From: Sanguibacter keddieii DSM 10542 | Lineage (GTDB): Bacteria; Actinomycetota; Actinomycetes; Actinomycetales; Cellulomonadaceae | Reading direction: 5' to 3' | Length of the DNA: 64,000 bases | NCBI RefSeq assembly: GCF_000024925.1 | Contig: NC_013521.1 | Location: 1,240,001-1,304,000 of the forward strand | Shown: one piece after another, positions 50,176 through 58,731 of the stretch | How positions within the stretch are numbered: position 1 is the first letter of the stretch | Layout: each line of letters begins with the position of its first letter | Translations under genes and position numbers: made by a program | The notes under the pieces: generated by a model | Seen by the model: only the letters and a program-made list of their open reading frames with translations | Database searches by the model: none | Told to the model about the DNA's origin: nothing

Positions 50176-51492
50176 ATGACAGATCTGCTCTCCGTCGACG
50201 GCGGCAACCCGCTGAACGGAACCATCACCGTCCGCGGTGCGAAGAACTTCGTCTCCAAGGCCATGGTCGCCTCGCTCCTCGGCGAAGGCCCCAGCGAGCT
50301 GCGCAACGTCCCCGAGATCCGCGACGTCAAGGTTGTCTCCGGTCTCCTCGAGCTCCACGGCGTCTCGGTCGACTACGACGTCCCGGCCGGTGTGCTCCGG
50401 CTCGACCCGAGCAACGTCGAGTCCGCCCACGTGGCCGACATCGACGCGCACGCCGGCTCGAGCCGCATCCCGATCCTCTTCTGCGGACCGCTGCTGCACC
50501 GCCTCGGTGAGGCCTTCATCCCCGACCTCGGCGGCTGCCGCATCGGCGACCGGCCGATCAACTACCACCTCGACATCCTGCGCCAGTTCGGCGCCCAGGT
50601 GGACAAGCGCGAGCAGGGCATCCACCTCACCGCCCCGAACGGCCTGCGCGGCACCAAGATCACGCTGCCGTACCCGAGCGTCGGCGCGACCGAGCAGCTG
50701 CTGCTCACCGCCGTGCGCGCCGAGGGCATCACCGAGCTGTCCAACGCGGCCATCGAGCCCGAGATCATGGACCTCATCAACGTCTTGCAGAAGATGGGCG
50801 CGATCATCTCGGTCGACACCGACCGCGTGATCCGGATCGAGGGCGTCTCCAAGCTGTCCGGGTACCGCCACACGGCGCTCGGCGACCGCATCGAGGCCTC
50901 CTCGTGGGCCTCCGCCGCGCTCGCCACCCAGGGCGACATCTTCGTCAAGGGCGCGACGCAGCCGGAGATGACCGCGTTCCTCAACACCTTCCGCAAGGTC
51001 GGCGGCGAGTTCGAGGTCGAGGACGACGGCATCCGGTTCTTCCACCCCGGTGGCGAGCTCCGGTCGATCGTCCTCGAGACCGACGTGCACCCCGGCTTCA
51101 TGACGGACTGGCAGCAGCCGCTCGTCGTGGCGCTCACCCAGGCCAAGGGCCTGTCGATCGTCCACGAGACCGTCTACGAGAACCGCTTCGGGTTCACCGA
51201 CGCGCTGCGCGGCATGGGTGCCAACATCCAGGTCTACAAGGAGTGCCTCGGCGGACGGCCCTGCCGTTTCGGCCAGCGGAACTTCTACCACTCCGCCGTG
51301 ATCTCCGGCCCGACGCCGCTCGCCGCGGCCGACATCGAGGTCCCGGACCTGCGCGGAGGCTTCAGCCACCTCATCGCGGCCCTCGCCGCGAAGGGCACCT
51401 CGAAGGTCCGCGGCATCACGCTCATCGACCGCGGCTACGAGCGCTTCACCGAGAAGCTCGAGGCGCTCGGCGCGGAGTTCTCGCGCAGCTGA
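50176..51492 (+). CDS. murA: UDP-N-acetylglucosamine 1-carboxyvinyltransferase
   Basis: The 438-residue enzyme transfers enolpyruvate from PEP to UDP-GlcNAc, the first committed step of peptidoglycan synthesis. RGAKNFVSKAMVASLL at the N-terminus, the catalytic-loop segment LGGCRIGDRPINYH and DLRGGFSHLIAAL at the C-terminus match MurA. The loop has Cys where mycobacterial MurA has Asp, so fosfomycin sensitivity is expected at the target level. The residue pattern is the two-domain inside-out barrel. A terminator separates it from plsC. Confidence 0.95.
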   Translation: MTDLLSVDGGNPLNGTITVRGAKNFVSKAMVASLLGEGPSELRNVPEIRDVKVVSGLLELHGVSVDYDVPAGVLRLDPSNVESAHVADIDAHAGSSRIPILFCGPLLHRLGEAFIPDLGGCRIGDRPINYHLDILRQFGAQVDKREQGIHLTAPNGLRGTKITLPYPSVGATEQLLLTAVRAEGITELSNAAIEPEIMDLINVLQKMGAIISVDTDRVIRIEGVSKLSGYRHTALGDRIEASSWASAALATQGDIFVKGATQPEMTAFLNTFRKVGGEFEVEDDGIRFFHPGGELRSIVLETDVHPGFMTDWQQPLVVALTQAKGLSIVHETVYENRFGFTDALRGMGANIQVYKECLGGRPCRFGQRNFYHSAVISGPTPLAAADIEVPDLRGGFSHLIAALAAKGTSKVRGITLIDRGYERFTEKLEALGAEFSRS

Positions 51493-51503
51493 CGAGCAGC
51501 CGA

Positions 51504-51536
51504 CCGCCCGCCGGGACGTGGTGTCCTGGCGGGCGG
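51504..51536 (+). terminator. Terminator after murA
   Basis: A 14-bp stem (51504-51517 with 51523-51536, one wobble) lies 12 bases after the murA stop and directly before the plsC -10 element. Confidence 0.7.
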
Positions 51537-51542
51537 TAGCCT
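51537..51542 (+). promoter_or_regulatory. -10 element of leaderless plsC transcript
   Basis: TAGCCT ends 6 bases before GTG 51549 and abuts the murA terminator. Confidence 0.6.
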
Positions 51543-51548
51543 TGCCCG

Positions 51549-52397
51549 GTGACATCAGAGAGCGCGTCCACAGGCACGGGGAAGTCCTTCACCTACCGGC
51601 TGGCAGCAGGCATCCTCAAGCCGCTCCTGGCCGTCGTCGGCACTAAGGACTGGCAGGGCACCGAGCACCTCCCCACGAGCGGTGGGTACATCGCCGCGGC
51701 GAACCACATGACCAACCTCGACCCGCTGACCTTCGCGCACTTCGTGTACGACTCCTCGCGGCCGCCCCGCATCCTCGCCAAGGCGTCGCTGTGGAAGATC
51801 CCGGTCCTCAAGGGGATCCTCGACCGCACCGGCATGATCCCCGTGCACCGCGGCACGTCGGGAGCCGCCTCGTCGCTCGCCGACGCGGTCCGCCAGCTCG
51901 AGGCCGGGGAGTGCGTCGCGGTGTTCCCCGAGGGCACCCTCACGCGTGACCCCGACCTGTGGCCGATGGTCGGCAAGACCGGCGCGGCACGTCTCGCCCT
52001 GAGCAGCGGGGTGCCCGTGATACCGGTCGCGCAGTGGGGGCCGCAGCTGATCCTCCCGCAGTACTCCAAGCGTCTGCACCCCTTCCCCCGCAAGAAGGTC
52101 TCGATCCACGCCGGCCCGCCCGTCGACCTCTCGGACCTCCGGGGGCGTCCGCAGGACTCCGCGGTCCTCACCGAGGCCACCGAGCGCATCATGGCGGCCA
52201 TCACCGCTCTCCTCGAGGAGATCCGCGGCGAGAAGGCCCCCGCGGTCCGCTACGACATGCGCAAGGCCGCGCGAGCGCAGAAGGTCGGGCCCACCGCCGA
52301 CGCCGCGCCTGCTGCTGACCCGACCGACGAGCTCGTCCCGGACGTCGCACCCGGCACCGCGACCCCTGACACCACGACCGAGGAAGACGCCCGATGA
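51549..52397 (+). CDS. plsC: 1-acylglycerol-3-phosphate acyltransferase (PlsC-like)
   Basis: The 282-residue membrane-associated acyltransferase converts lysophosphatidate to phosphatidate. The catalytic NHMTNLDP box (NHX4D-type), the glycerol-phosphate-binding FPEGT motif and VPVIPVAQWG are visible. A 40-residue Ala/Pro/Glu-rich tail follows the domain. The GTG start is leaderless. Its stop overlaps gpsA by 4 bases (ATGA), coupling acylation to glycerol-3-phosphate supply. Confidence 0.92.
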   Translation: MTSESASTGTGKSFTYRLAAGILKPLLAVVGTKDWQGTEHLPTSGGYIAAANHMTNLDPLTFAHFVYDSSRPPRILAKASLWKIPVLKGILDRTGMIPVHRGTSGAASSLADAVRQLEAGECVAVFPEGTLTRDPDLWPMVGKTGAARLALSSGVPVIPVAQWGPQLILPQYSKRLHPFPRKKVSIHAGPPVDLSDLRGRPQDSAVLTEATERIMAAITALLEEIRGEKAPAVRYDMRKAARAQKVGPTADAAPAADPTDELVPDVAPGTATPDTTTEEDAR

Positions 52398-53404
52398 TCG
52401 CCGCAGTCCTCGGCTCGGGTGCCTGGGGCACCACCTTCGCGCAGGTCCTCGCCGACGCCGGCTGCACCGTGCGGCTGTGGGGGCGCAACCAGGACGTGGC
52501 CCTCCAGATCACGACGGAGCACGTCAACGGCCGCTACCTCCCGGGGATCGAGCTGCCCGAGTCGGTGACCGCCACGACCGACGTGGCCGCAGCCCTCGAC
52601 GGCGTCGACCTCGTGGTCGTGGCCATCCCGTCGCAGAGCGCCCGCGCGACCCTCGAGCCGCTGCGCGACCTCGTGCCCGCCGGCGCCGTGGCCGTCTCCC
52701 TCATGAAGGGCGTCGAGCTGAGCACCGACCGCCGCATGAGCGAGGTGGTCGCCGAGTCGCTCGCGATCGACGCCGGTCGCGTGGCCGTCGTCTCGGGGCC
52801 GAACCTCGCCGGCGAGATCGCCCGTCGCCAGCCGACCGCCACGGTCGTCTCGTCGAGCGACCCGCAGACGGCCGCGCTCGTCGCGAGGGCGTGCTCCTCC
52901 GGGTACTTCCGCCCGTACACGAACGCCGACGTGGTCGGCGTCGAGCTGTGCGGCGCCGTGAAGAACGTCATCGCCCTCGCCGTGGGCATGGCCCAGGGGC
53001 GCGGCTTCGGCTACAACACGACGGCCACGGTCATCACCCGCGGTCTGGCGGAGATCAGCCGGCTCGGGCTCGCGCTCGGCGCCGACGCCGAGACCTTCCC
53101 CGGGCTTGCCGGGATGGGCGACCTCATGGCCACCTGCGCGTCACCGTCCTCGCGCAACCACACGCTCGGCAAGCACGTGGGCCAGGGCATGACGCTCGAG
53201 GACGCGATCACCGCCACGGGCGGGACGGCCGAGGGCGTGAAGTCCTGCCGCTCGGTCCTCGAGCTCGCCCGTTCCGTCGGCGTCGAGATGCCCATCACCG
53301 AGGCCGTGGTCGGCGTGCTGCACGGCGGCCTGCCGGTCGACGACATCGCCCGCGGGCTCCTCGCCCGCCCGCAGCGCTCAGAGGGCGTCCGCGGGGACGC
53401 CTGA
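52394..53404 (+). CDS. gpsA: Glycerol-3-phosphate dehydrogenase [NAD(P)+]
   Basis: The 336-residue soluble dehydrogenase reduces dihydroxyacetone phosphate to sn-glycerol-3-phosphate for phospholipids. The GSGAWGTTFA Rossmann motif at residues 7-16, SLMKGVE, SGPNLAGEIA, ELCGAVKNVIALAVGMAQG with the catalytic Lys, and GMGDLMATC are all present. It overlaps plsC at the start. The gene ends before a strong bidirectional terminator. Confidence 0.96.
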   Translation: MIAAVLGSGAWGTTFAQVLADAGCTVRLWGRNQDVALQITTEHVNGRYLPGIELPESVTATTDVAAALDGVDLVVVAIPSQSARATLEPLRDLVPAGAVAVSLMKGVELSTDRRMSEVVAESLAIDAGRVAVVSGPNLAGEIARRQPTATVVSSSDPQTAALVARACSSGYFRPYTNADVVGVELCGAVKNVIALAVGMAQGRGFGYNTTATVITRGLAEISRLGLALGADAETFPGLAGMGDLMATCASPSSRNHTLGKHVGQGMTLEDAITATGGTAEGVKSCRSVLELARSVGVEMPITEAVVGVLHGGLPVDDIARGLLARPQRSEGVRGDA

Positions 53405-53412
53405 GGCGCACG

Positions 53413-53443
53413 GCGTCACGGGGGTCTCAGACCCCCGTGACGC
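53413..53443. terminator. Convergent terminator between gpsA and the cystathionine gene
   Basis: A perfect 13-bp stem (53413-53425 with 53431-53443) with a CTCAG loop lies between two converging genes. Confidence 0.85.
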
Positions 53444-53446
53444 GCC

Positions 53447-54643
53447 TCAGGCTCCTGTGACGCGCCGCAGCGCCTGGTCGAGGTCGGCCCAGAGGTCCTC
53501 GACGTCCTCGATGCCGACGCTCATGCGCAGCAGGTCCTCGGGGACCGTGGGGGACTCGGTCGTGAAGCGACGTCGTCGCTCGAGGCTCGACTCGACCCCG
53601 CCGAGGCTCGTGGCGGGGACCCACAGCGCGAGGGCGTCGACGACCGCGTCGGCCGCCTCGACCCCGCCCACGGGGCGCAGGCCGATGATCGCGCCGTACC
53701 CGTCCATGACGCGGGTCGCGACCTCGTGCCCCGGGTCGTCGGGCAGCGACGGGTGCCGGACCTCGGCGACCGACGGGTGGCCGGACAGCCGGTGGGCGAT
53801 CTCGGCGGCGTTCGCCTGCGCGCGCTCGACGCGCAGCGCGAGGGTCCGCAGGCCGCGCAGCGCGAGCCAGACCTCCCACGGCCCGGCGATCGCGCCGTGC
53901 AGCGTGCGGTAGGCGCGGACCGACCGCTCGAGGTGCTCCGAGCTCGTCACGACGGCCCCGAGGACGACGTCGGAGTGGCCGGCGAGGTACTTGGTCACCG
54001 AGTGCACCACGAGGTCCGCACCGGACTCCAGGGGGCGCTGCACGAGCGGGGTCGCGAAGGTGTTGTCGACCGCGACGAGGGCGCCGGCGCGGTGCGCCGC
54101 GTCGATGAGGACGGGGAGGTCCGCGACCTCGAGCATCGGGTTGGTGGGTGACTCGACCCACACGAGGTCGGCGCCGGCGAAGGCCGCGACCGAGGCCTCG
54201 GTGTCCGCGATGTCGACCCGGCGGACCGTCACCCGGTGGCGCTCGGCCATGTCGTCGACGAACCCGAGGGTGACCTGGTAGGCGTGCCGCGGCACCACCA
54301 CGGTGCCGCCGTCGGGGACCATCGCGAGGACCGAGGCGATCGCCGCCATGCCGGAGGCGAAGACGACCCCGCTCTGGGACGCCCCCTCGAGCTGGGCGAT
54401 CGCGTCCTCGAAGGGCTCCCAGGTCTCGGTCCCGGCGCGGGTGTAGAGCTTCTCGTCGGGGGAGGGGACACCGGCCGAGACGTAGGTCGACGAGAGCACC
54501 ACCGGTGGGTTCACCGGGCCGCCCGAGACCCGCGGCGGCCGCCCTGCGGCGACCGCGACGGTCGCCGGGGAGAGCGCCGGCGACGCCGGGCCGTGAGGGC
54601 TGTGCTGAGCGGTGGTCCCGGGGGTCGTCGACGCGTCGTCCAT
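53447..54643 (-). CDS. Cystathionine gamma-synthase/lyase family PLP enzyme
   Basis: The 398-residue fold-type I enzyme of the Cys/Met metabolism family has [19 protein letters not shown], the [11 protein letters not shown] and [17 protein letters not shown] blocks, [11 protein letters not shown] with the PLP lysine, and [12 protein letters not shown] at the C-terminus. Gamma-synthase, gamma-lyase and O-acylhomoserine sulfhydrylase cannot be told apart by eye. TACCCT lies 7 bases before ATG 54643. It is divergent from ddl, 42 bases apart, with face-to-face leaderless promoters. Confidence 0.9.
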   Translation of the reverse strand: MDDASTTPGTTAQHSPHGPASPALSPATVAVAAGRPPRVSGGPVNPPVVLSSTYVSAGVPSPDEKLYTRAGTETWEPFEDAIAQLEGASQSGVVFASGMAAIASVLAMVPDGGTVVVPRHAYQVTLGFVDDMAERHRVTVRRVDIADTEASVAAFAGADLVWVESPTNPMLEVADLPVLIDAAHRAGALVAVDNTFATPLVQRPLESGADLVVHSVTKYLAGHSDVVLGAVVTSSEHLERSVRAYRTLHGAIAGPWEVWLALRGLRTLALRVERAQANAAEIAHRLSGHPSVAEVRHPSLPDDPGHEVATRVMDGYGAIIGLRPVGGVEAADAVVDALALWVPATSLGGVESSLERRRRFTTESPTVPEDLLRMSVGIEDVEDLWADLDQALRRVTGA

Positions 54644-54650
54644 GCGTCCG

Positions 54651-54656
54651 AGGGTA
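54651..54656 (-). promoter_or_regulatory. -10 element of leaderless cystathionine-gene transcript
   Basis: TACCCT on the minus strand ends 7 bases before ATG 54643. Confidence 0.5.
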
Positions 54657-54671
54657 AGCCGTGCGCTCCGG

Positions 54672-54677
54672 TAAAGT
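54672..54677 (+). promoter_or_regulatory. -10 element of ddl
   Basis: TAAAGT ends 8 bases before ATG 54686, consistent with a leaderless or near-leaderless transcript. Confidence 0.5.
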
Positions 54678-54685
54678 CGCACGCG

Positions 54686-55888
54686 ATGGCTACCGTCTCA
54701 GAATCCCAGCCCCCCACCCCTGCGTCCGCACCGGCGCCCGCTCTGCGCGCCGACGCCTCGGGCGACCTGCCGGGTGAGCACCGTCGTCCCCGCGTCGTGC
54801 TGCTGTTCGGCGGACGCTCCGGCGAGCACGTCATCTCGTGCGCCACGGCCGCCGGGGTCATGCGCGCCATCGACCGCGACCGCTACGACGTGGTGCCCGT
54901 GGGGATCACGCGCACCGGCCAGTGGGTGCTCGTCGAGGACGACCCCGACCGCTGGGCCATCACCGACGGGCGTCTCCCCGAGGTCGACGCGACCGGCACC
55001 GAGGTGCTGCTGCCGCTCGCCGTCGGCCAGACCGCGCTGCGCGTCCTCGAGGCCGGGGCGCTTCCGCGGGTCCTCGGCGACGTCGACGTCGTCTTCCCGC
55101 TGCTCCACGGGCCCTTCGGGGAGGACGGCACCCTCCAGGGGATGCTCGAGCTCGCCGACGTCCGCTACGTCGGCGCCGGCGTCCTCGCCTCGGCCGTGGG
55201 CATGGACAAGCACTTCATGAAGCTCGTGCTGGCCGGCCAGGGGCTGCCGGTGGGCCCGTACACGGTCGTCCCGCCGGGGGAGTGGGACCGCGACGCCGAG
55301 GCCGTGACCGCCCGCGTCGCCGGGCTCGGGCTGCCCGTGTTCGTCAAGCCCGCGCGCGCCGGCTCGAGCCTGGGCATCAGCAAGGTCGACGACCTCGCCG
55401 ACCTGCCGGCCGCCGTCGCCGAGGCCCGTCGGCACGACCCGAAGGTGATCGTCGAGGCCGGCATCGTCGGCCGCGAGATCGAGTGCGCCGTGCTCGGCGG
55501 TCGCCGCGGCGAGCGCGCCCGCGCGTCCCTGCCTGGCGAGATCCAGGTGACCGACACCACCCACGCCTTCTACGACTTCGAGGCCAAGTACCTCAGCGAG
55601 CAGAGCGTCGAGCTCACCTGCCCCGCAGACCTCAGCCCCGAGCTGGTCGCCGAGGTGCAGGACGTCGCCGTGCGGACCTTCGAGGCCGTCTCGGGCGAGG
55701 GGCTCTCGCGCGTCGACGTGTTCGTCACGGAGGCGGGCGAGGTCGTCGTCAACGAGATCAACACGATGCCGGGCTTCACGCCCTTCTCGATGTACCCGCG
55801 CATGTGGGACCGCAGCGGCCTGCCGTACGCCGAGCTCATCACCGAGCTCGTCGAGCTCGCCCTCGAGCGCGAGACCGGTCTGCGCTGA
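54686..55888 (+). CDS. ddl: D-alanine--D-alanine ligase
   Basis: The 400-residue ATP-grasp enzyme makes D-Ala-D-Ala for peptidoglycan. VVLLFGGRSGEHVIS, HGPFGEDGTLQGMLE, VGMDKHFMK, FVKPARAGSSLGISKV, FYDFEAKYLSE and EINTMPGFTPFSMYP are the conserved blocks. The YDFEAKY segment fits D-Ala specificity rather than the D-lactate (VanA) type. A Pro/Ala-rich 35-residue tail precedes the domain. ddl-DUF3515-thiL is a conserved actinobacterial order. Confidence 0.95.
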   Translation: MATVSESQPPTPASAPAPALRADASGDLPGEHRRPRVVLLFGGRSGEHVISCATAAGVMRAIDRDRYDVVPVGITRTGQWVLVEDDPDRWAITDGRLPEVDATGTEVLLPLAVGQTALRVLEAGALPRVLGDVDVVFPLLHGPFGEDGTLQGMLELADVRYVGAGVLASAVGMDKHFMKLVLAGQGLPVGPYTVVPPGEWDRDAEAVTARVAGLGLPVFVKPARAGSSLGISKVDDLADLPAAVAEARRHDPKVIVEAGIVGREIECAVLGGRRGERARASLPGEIQVTDTTHAFYDFEAKYLSEQSVELTCPADLSPELVAEVQDVAVRTFEAVSGEGLSRVDVFVTEAGEVVVNEINTMPGFTPFSMYPRMWDRSGLPYAELITELVELALERETGLR

Positions 55889-55930
55889 GCGGAGACCCGG
55901 CTGACCCGGCCGGCCCGGCTGGTCGTGCTC

Positions 55931-56464
55931 TCAGCGGCAGGCGTGCGAGGTCGTCGGGATCTCCGCGACGGCCCGCGCCACGTCGATGAGCGAGGCCGTC
56001 GGCTGGCTGCCGCCGAGCTCGGTCGGCACCTGGACCGCGACGGCGGGCTCGCGCCCGTAGGTGGTGAAGGTCCAGCCGTTGTCGTCCTGGCTGGTGATCC
56101 AGTCGAAGGTCCCCAGCCCCGCGATGCCCGGGTCGACGGACTGGCAGTCCTGCGTGGTCGGCGCGGGCGGCTCGACGCCGCAGCGCAGCGTGATCGCGCG
56201 GCCCGGCTCGCCCCACGCGGCGGTTGCCTGGCTCGACGCCCGGACCTTGTCCTGCCCGCCGACCTCGTCGGGCAGCATGAGGACGACCTTCGCGCAGACC
56301 GGCTCCGCGGCGTCGACGCCCGCGGGCACGTCGATGGTCGGGGTGCAGGCCGCGAGAGCGGCAGCCCCGGCGACCAGCGCGAGGGCGGCCGCCACGGGCC
56401 GCAGCACGCGTGACCTCACCGGTCGGGCGGACCTGCGCGGGCGGTGGAGGAGACTCGTGAGCAC
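55931..56464 (-). CDS. DUF3515 family lipoprotein
   Basis: The 177-residue protein has an Arg-rich start, a hydrophobic signal and the lipobox LAACTP, so lipidation is expected near Cys40. The mature part contains VCAKVVLMLPDEVGG, CGVEPPAPTTQDCQSV and DWITSQDDNGWTFTTYGREPAV, typical of DUF3515. Several conserved cysteines suggest a disulfide outside the cell. Function is unknown, but the conserved position between ddl and thiL suggests envelope involvement. It has TAGAGT 6 bases before GTG 56464. Confidence 0.88.
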   Translation of the reverse strand: MLTSLLHRPRRSARPVRSRVLRPVAAALALVAGAAALAACTPTIDVPAGVDAAEPVCAKVVLMLPDEVGGQDKVRASSQATAAWGEPGRAITLRCGVEPPAPTTQDCQSVDPGIAGLGTFDWITSQDDNGWTFTTYGREPAVAVQVPTELGGSQPTASLIDVARAVAEIPTTSHACR

Positions 56465-56470
56465 CCCGAC

Positions 56471-56476
56471 ACTCTA
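56471..56476 (-). promoter_or_regulatory. -10 element of leaderless DUF3515-gene transcript
   Basis: TAGAGT on the minus strand ends 6 bases before GTG 56464. Confidence 0.6.
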
Positions 56477-56519
56477 GTGCCCGCGCCTGGACGTCGGCCG
56501 GGGCCCGCACGCGCTGGGC

Positions 56520-56525
56520 TAGGGT
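56520..56525 (+). promoter_or_regulatory. -10 element of leaderless thiL transcript
   Basis: TAGGGT ends 6 bases before GTG 56532. Confidence 0.6.
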
Positions 56526-56531
56526 GGCCGC

Positions 56532-57530
56532 GTGAGTGCTTCTGAGCGTGTCTGCGACCTGGCCGAGGAGCAGCTGCTCGCACGGATCTTCCCGCTGCTC
56601 CCCACGACCGACGCGACGCTCGTCGGTCCCGGCGACGACGCAGCGGTGATCTCGGCCCCGGACGGCAGGTTCGTGGTCTCGACCGACGTCCTGGTCCAGG
56701 ACCGGCACTTCATCCGCGACTGGTCGACCGGCTACGACGTCGGCTGGCGCGCAGCCGTCCAGAACCTCGCCGACATCGCTGCCATGGGCGCCAGGCCCAC
56801 CTCGCTCGTGGTGTCCCTCGTGCTGCCCCGCACCGAGGAGGTCCACTGGGTCCTCGAGCTCGCCCGCGGCCTCGCGGAGGCCTGCGCACCGCACGGCGCC
56901 GGTGTGGTCGGCGGGGACCTGTCGAGCGGCGACGCGATCGTCGTGGCCGTGACGGTCCACGGCGACCTCGAGGGCGGTGCGCCCGTGCTGCGCTCCGGCG
57001 CACGGCCGGGCGACGTCGTCGCCCACGCCGGTGTGCTGGGACGTTCCGCAGCGGGCCTCGACCTCCTCTCGGGTGCTGAGGAGACCACGGCGTACCCCGA
57101 CCTCGTCGCCGCCTACCTGCGCCCCGACCCGCCGATCGGCTCGGGCGCGCGCGCCCGCCTGGCCGGGGCCACGGCCATGCTCGACGTGTCGGACGGGCTG
57201 CTGCGCGACGGAGGGCGGATCGCCCGGGCGAGCGGCGTGGTCCTCGACCTCGACCCGCTGGGCCTCTCGAGCCCGCGCGACCTCGCGGCGCTCTCGGCCG
57301 CCGGGAGGGCGCTCGACGTCGACCCGGTGCGCTGGGTGCTCACGGGCGGCGAGGACCACGGGCTGCTGGCGACCTTCCCGGCGGGGGCAGACCTGCCGCC
57401 GGAGTTCCGCGTGGTCGGTCGGGTGCTCGAGGCCACGGCAGAGCGTGGCCCGGCCGTCACGGTGCAGGGCGTCGTGCCCGACGGCGACGAGGGCTGGGAC
57501 CACTTCGCCGGACGGGGCAGCCGGGCCTGA
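56532..57530 (+). CDS. thiL: Thiamine-monophosphate kinase
   Basis: The 332-residue enzyme phosphorylates thiamine phosphate to thiamine diphosphate, the cofactor used by IlvB among others. GPGDDAAVI near residue 35, STDVLVQDRHFIRDW, NLADIAAMGARPTSLVVSLVLP, GGDLSSGDAIVVAVTVHG and DVSDGLLRDGGRIA are the AIRS/ThiL motifs. It has a GTG leaderless start. It converges with a GNAT gene. Confidence 0.95.
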   Translation: MSASERVCDLAEEQLLARIFPLLPTTDATLVGPGDDAAVISAPDGRFVVSTDVLVQDRHFIRDWSTGYDVGWRAAVQNLADIAAMGARPTSLVVSLVLPRTEEVHWVLELARGLAEACAPHGAGVVGGDLSSGDAIVVAVTVHGDLEGGAPVLRSGARPGDVVAHAGVLGRSAAGLDLLSGAEETTAYPDLVAAYLRPDPPIGSGARARLAGATAMLDVSDGLLRDGGRIARASGVVLDLDPLGLSSPRDLAALSAAGRALDVDPVRWVLTGGEDHGLLATFPAGADLPPEFRVVGRVLEATAERGPAVTVQGVVPDGDEGWDHFAGRGSRA

Positions 57531-57545
57531 GCCGGCGGACGCTGC

Positions 57546-58061
57546 TCAGCGGCGGCGGTAGCGGACCTCGGTGAGCGGCTTCCCGCCGATCTCCTCGATC
57601 TTCTCGACGCCGTCCGGCTCGAAGCCGTGCCGCTTGTAGAACCTGCGGGCACGCTCGTTGTCGGCGAGCACCCACAGGGACACCGCCGACGACTCGGGCG
57701 CGGCGTCGAGCACGGTCCGCATGAGGTCGCGCGCGACACCCCGCCCCCACGTCTCGGGGTCGAGGTAGATCGCGTACAGCTCGAGGTCCTCGGGCTCGGC
57801 GTCCTCGTCCCCGGCCGGGCCGAGGTGGGCGAAGCCGACGGTGCGCTGGTCGAGCTCTGCGACCCAGGTGCTGCTCGCCGTCCGTCCGACGACGTCGTCC
57901 CACCACGCCTCGCGGGCGGCGACGTCGAGGCTCGCGAGGTACTGGGTCGGCACGATGCCGGCGTAGGCCTCGCGCCACGAGGCGACGTGGATGCGCGCGA
58001 TCGCCGAGGCGTCGGCGGCCGTGGCCGGACGGATGGTCAGGTCGTCACGCTCGTGGTCCAT
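57546..58061 (-). CDS. GNAT family N-acetyltransferase
   Basis: The 171-residue protein has the RimI-like GNAT layout: IRPATAADASAIARIHVASWREAYAGIVP at the start, LYAIYLDPETWGRGVARDLM as acetyl-CoA motif A, and LWVLADNERARRFYKRHGFEPDG as motif B. The WREAYAGIVP signature marks a common actinobacterial GNAT subgroup. The substrate is unknown. CAGGCT, a near match to TAGGCT, lies 7 bases before ATG 58061. Confidence 0.9.
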   Translation of the reverse strand: MDHERDDLTIRPATAADASAIARIHVASWREAYAGIVPTQYLASLDVAAREAWWDDVVGRTASSTWVAELDQRTVGFAHLGPAGDEDAEPEDLELYAIYLDPETWGRGVARDLMRTVLDAAPESSAVSLWVLADNERARRFYKRHGFEPDGVEKIEEIGGKPLTEVRYRRR

Positions 58062-58068
58062 ACCGGTC

Positions 58069-58074
58069 AGCCTG
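58069..58074 (-). promoter_or_regulatory. Candidate -10 element of the GNAT gene
   Basis: CAGGCT on the minus strand ends 7 bases before ATG 58061. Confidence 0.35.
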
Positions 58075-58142
58075 CCACGGCGGGTCCGTCACGCCAAGGG
58101 TTCTGCGGCACCGTCCCTGCAGGACCGTGCCCGGAGACACCG

Positions 58143-58174
58143 ACAGCCCGCCGGACCGAGGTCCGACGGGCTGT
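58143..58174 (-). terminator. Terminator after rpmB
   Basis: A 14-bp stem (58143-58156 with 58161-58174, one wobble) with a CGAG loop lies 28 bases beyond the rpmB stop on the minus strand. Confidence 0.75.
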
Positions 58175-58201
58175 GCGAGAGAGTCTTCGCGAGGAAGAGA
58201 C

Positions 58202-58393
58202 TCAGATGTGACGCGTGACCTTGCCTGCCTTGAGGCAGGAGGTGCACACGTTGAGGCGCTTGGGTGCACCGTTGACGATTGCGCGAACGCGCTGGATGTT
58301 CGGGTTCCAGCGGCGCTTCGTGCGCACGTGCGAGTGCGAGATGCTGTGCCCGAAGCTCGGGCTCTTTGCGCAGACTTCGCAGTTGGCAGCCAC
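58202..58393 (-). CDS. rpmB: 50S ribosomal protein L28
   Basis: The 63-residue protein is the standard short bacterial L28. Two Cys pairs, CEVC at residues 5-8 and CTSC near residue 50, mark the zinc-binding (C+) type rather than the zinc-independent paralogue induced by zinc starvation. AGGAGAG precedes the GTG start. It is divergent from the DAK2-recG operon, a placement conserved in actinobacteria. Confidence 0.96.
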   Translation of the reverse strand: MAANCEVCAKSPSFGHSISHSHVRTKRRWNPNIQRVRAIVNGAPKRLNVCTSCLKAGKVTRHI

Positions 58394-58731
58394 GGTCTCT
58401 CCTGATCGTCATGCACGCCGCTGTGCGGCGACTTCAATGGTCTGTGGATGCGGATCCGAGTGAACCCGCACGAGAACCTCGGAAGGTCACGGGAGGGTGG
58501 TGTCACGGTTCGCGCATGCCCTGGTGTGTGCGGGCAACCTCGATAGGGTAGCGGATTCTCTCGGTGCTACCCAAATTGCCTGCGGACGCCGGCTGTCCCA
58601 GGAGTCCGGTGAGGACCCTGCTCGGCCTGCGGGGCCCGGCTGCGAGAGCCGTGCCCTGGCGTCCGGCACCTGTGTGGCGCGGGACGATGTACGACATCAT
58701 ATGTCGTCGGAGCGCGGAGAGGGAGTGCGTC
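58394..58731. other. Intergenic region between rpmB and the DAK2 gene
   Basis: This 338-base stretch holds no credible gene. It contains an inverted repeat GGGTAGC-N13-GCTACCC (58546-58572). On the minus strand this reads TTGGGT-18 bases-TACCCT and may be the rpmB promoter, which would give rpmB a 5' leader of about 145 bases. A 17-base palindrome (58691-58707) lies near the DAK2 start. Confidence 0.4.
58691..58707. promoter_or_regulatory. Operator-like palindrome upstream of the DAK2-recG operon
   Basis: ACGACAT-CAT-ATGTCGT is a perfect 7-bp inverted repeat 24 bases before the GTG start. Its position, overlapping or next to the likely promoter, suggests a repressor site. Confidence 0.5.
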
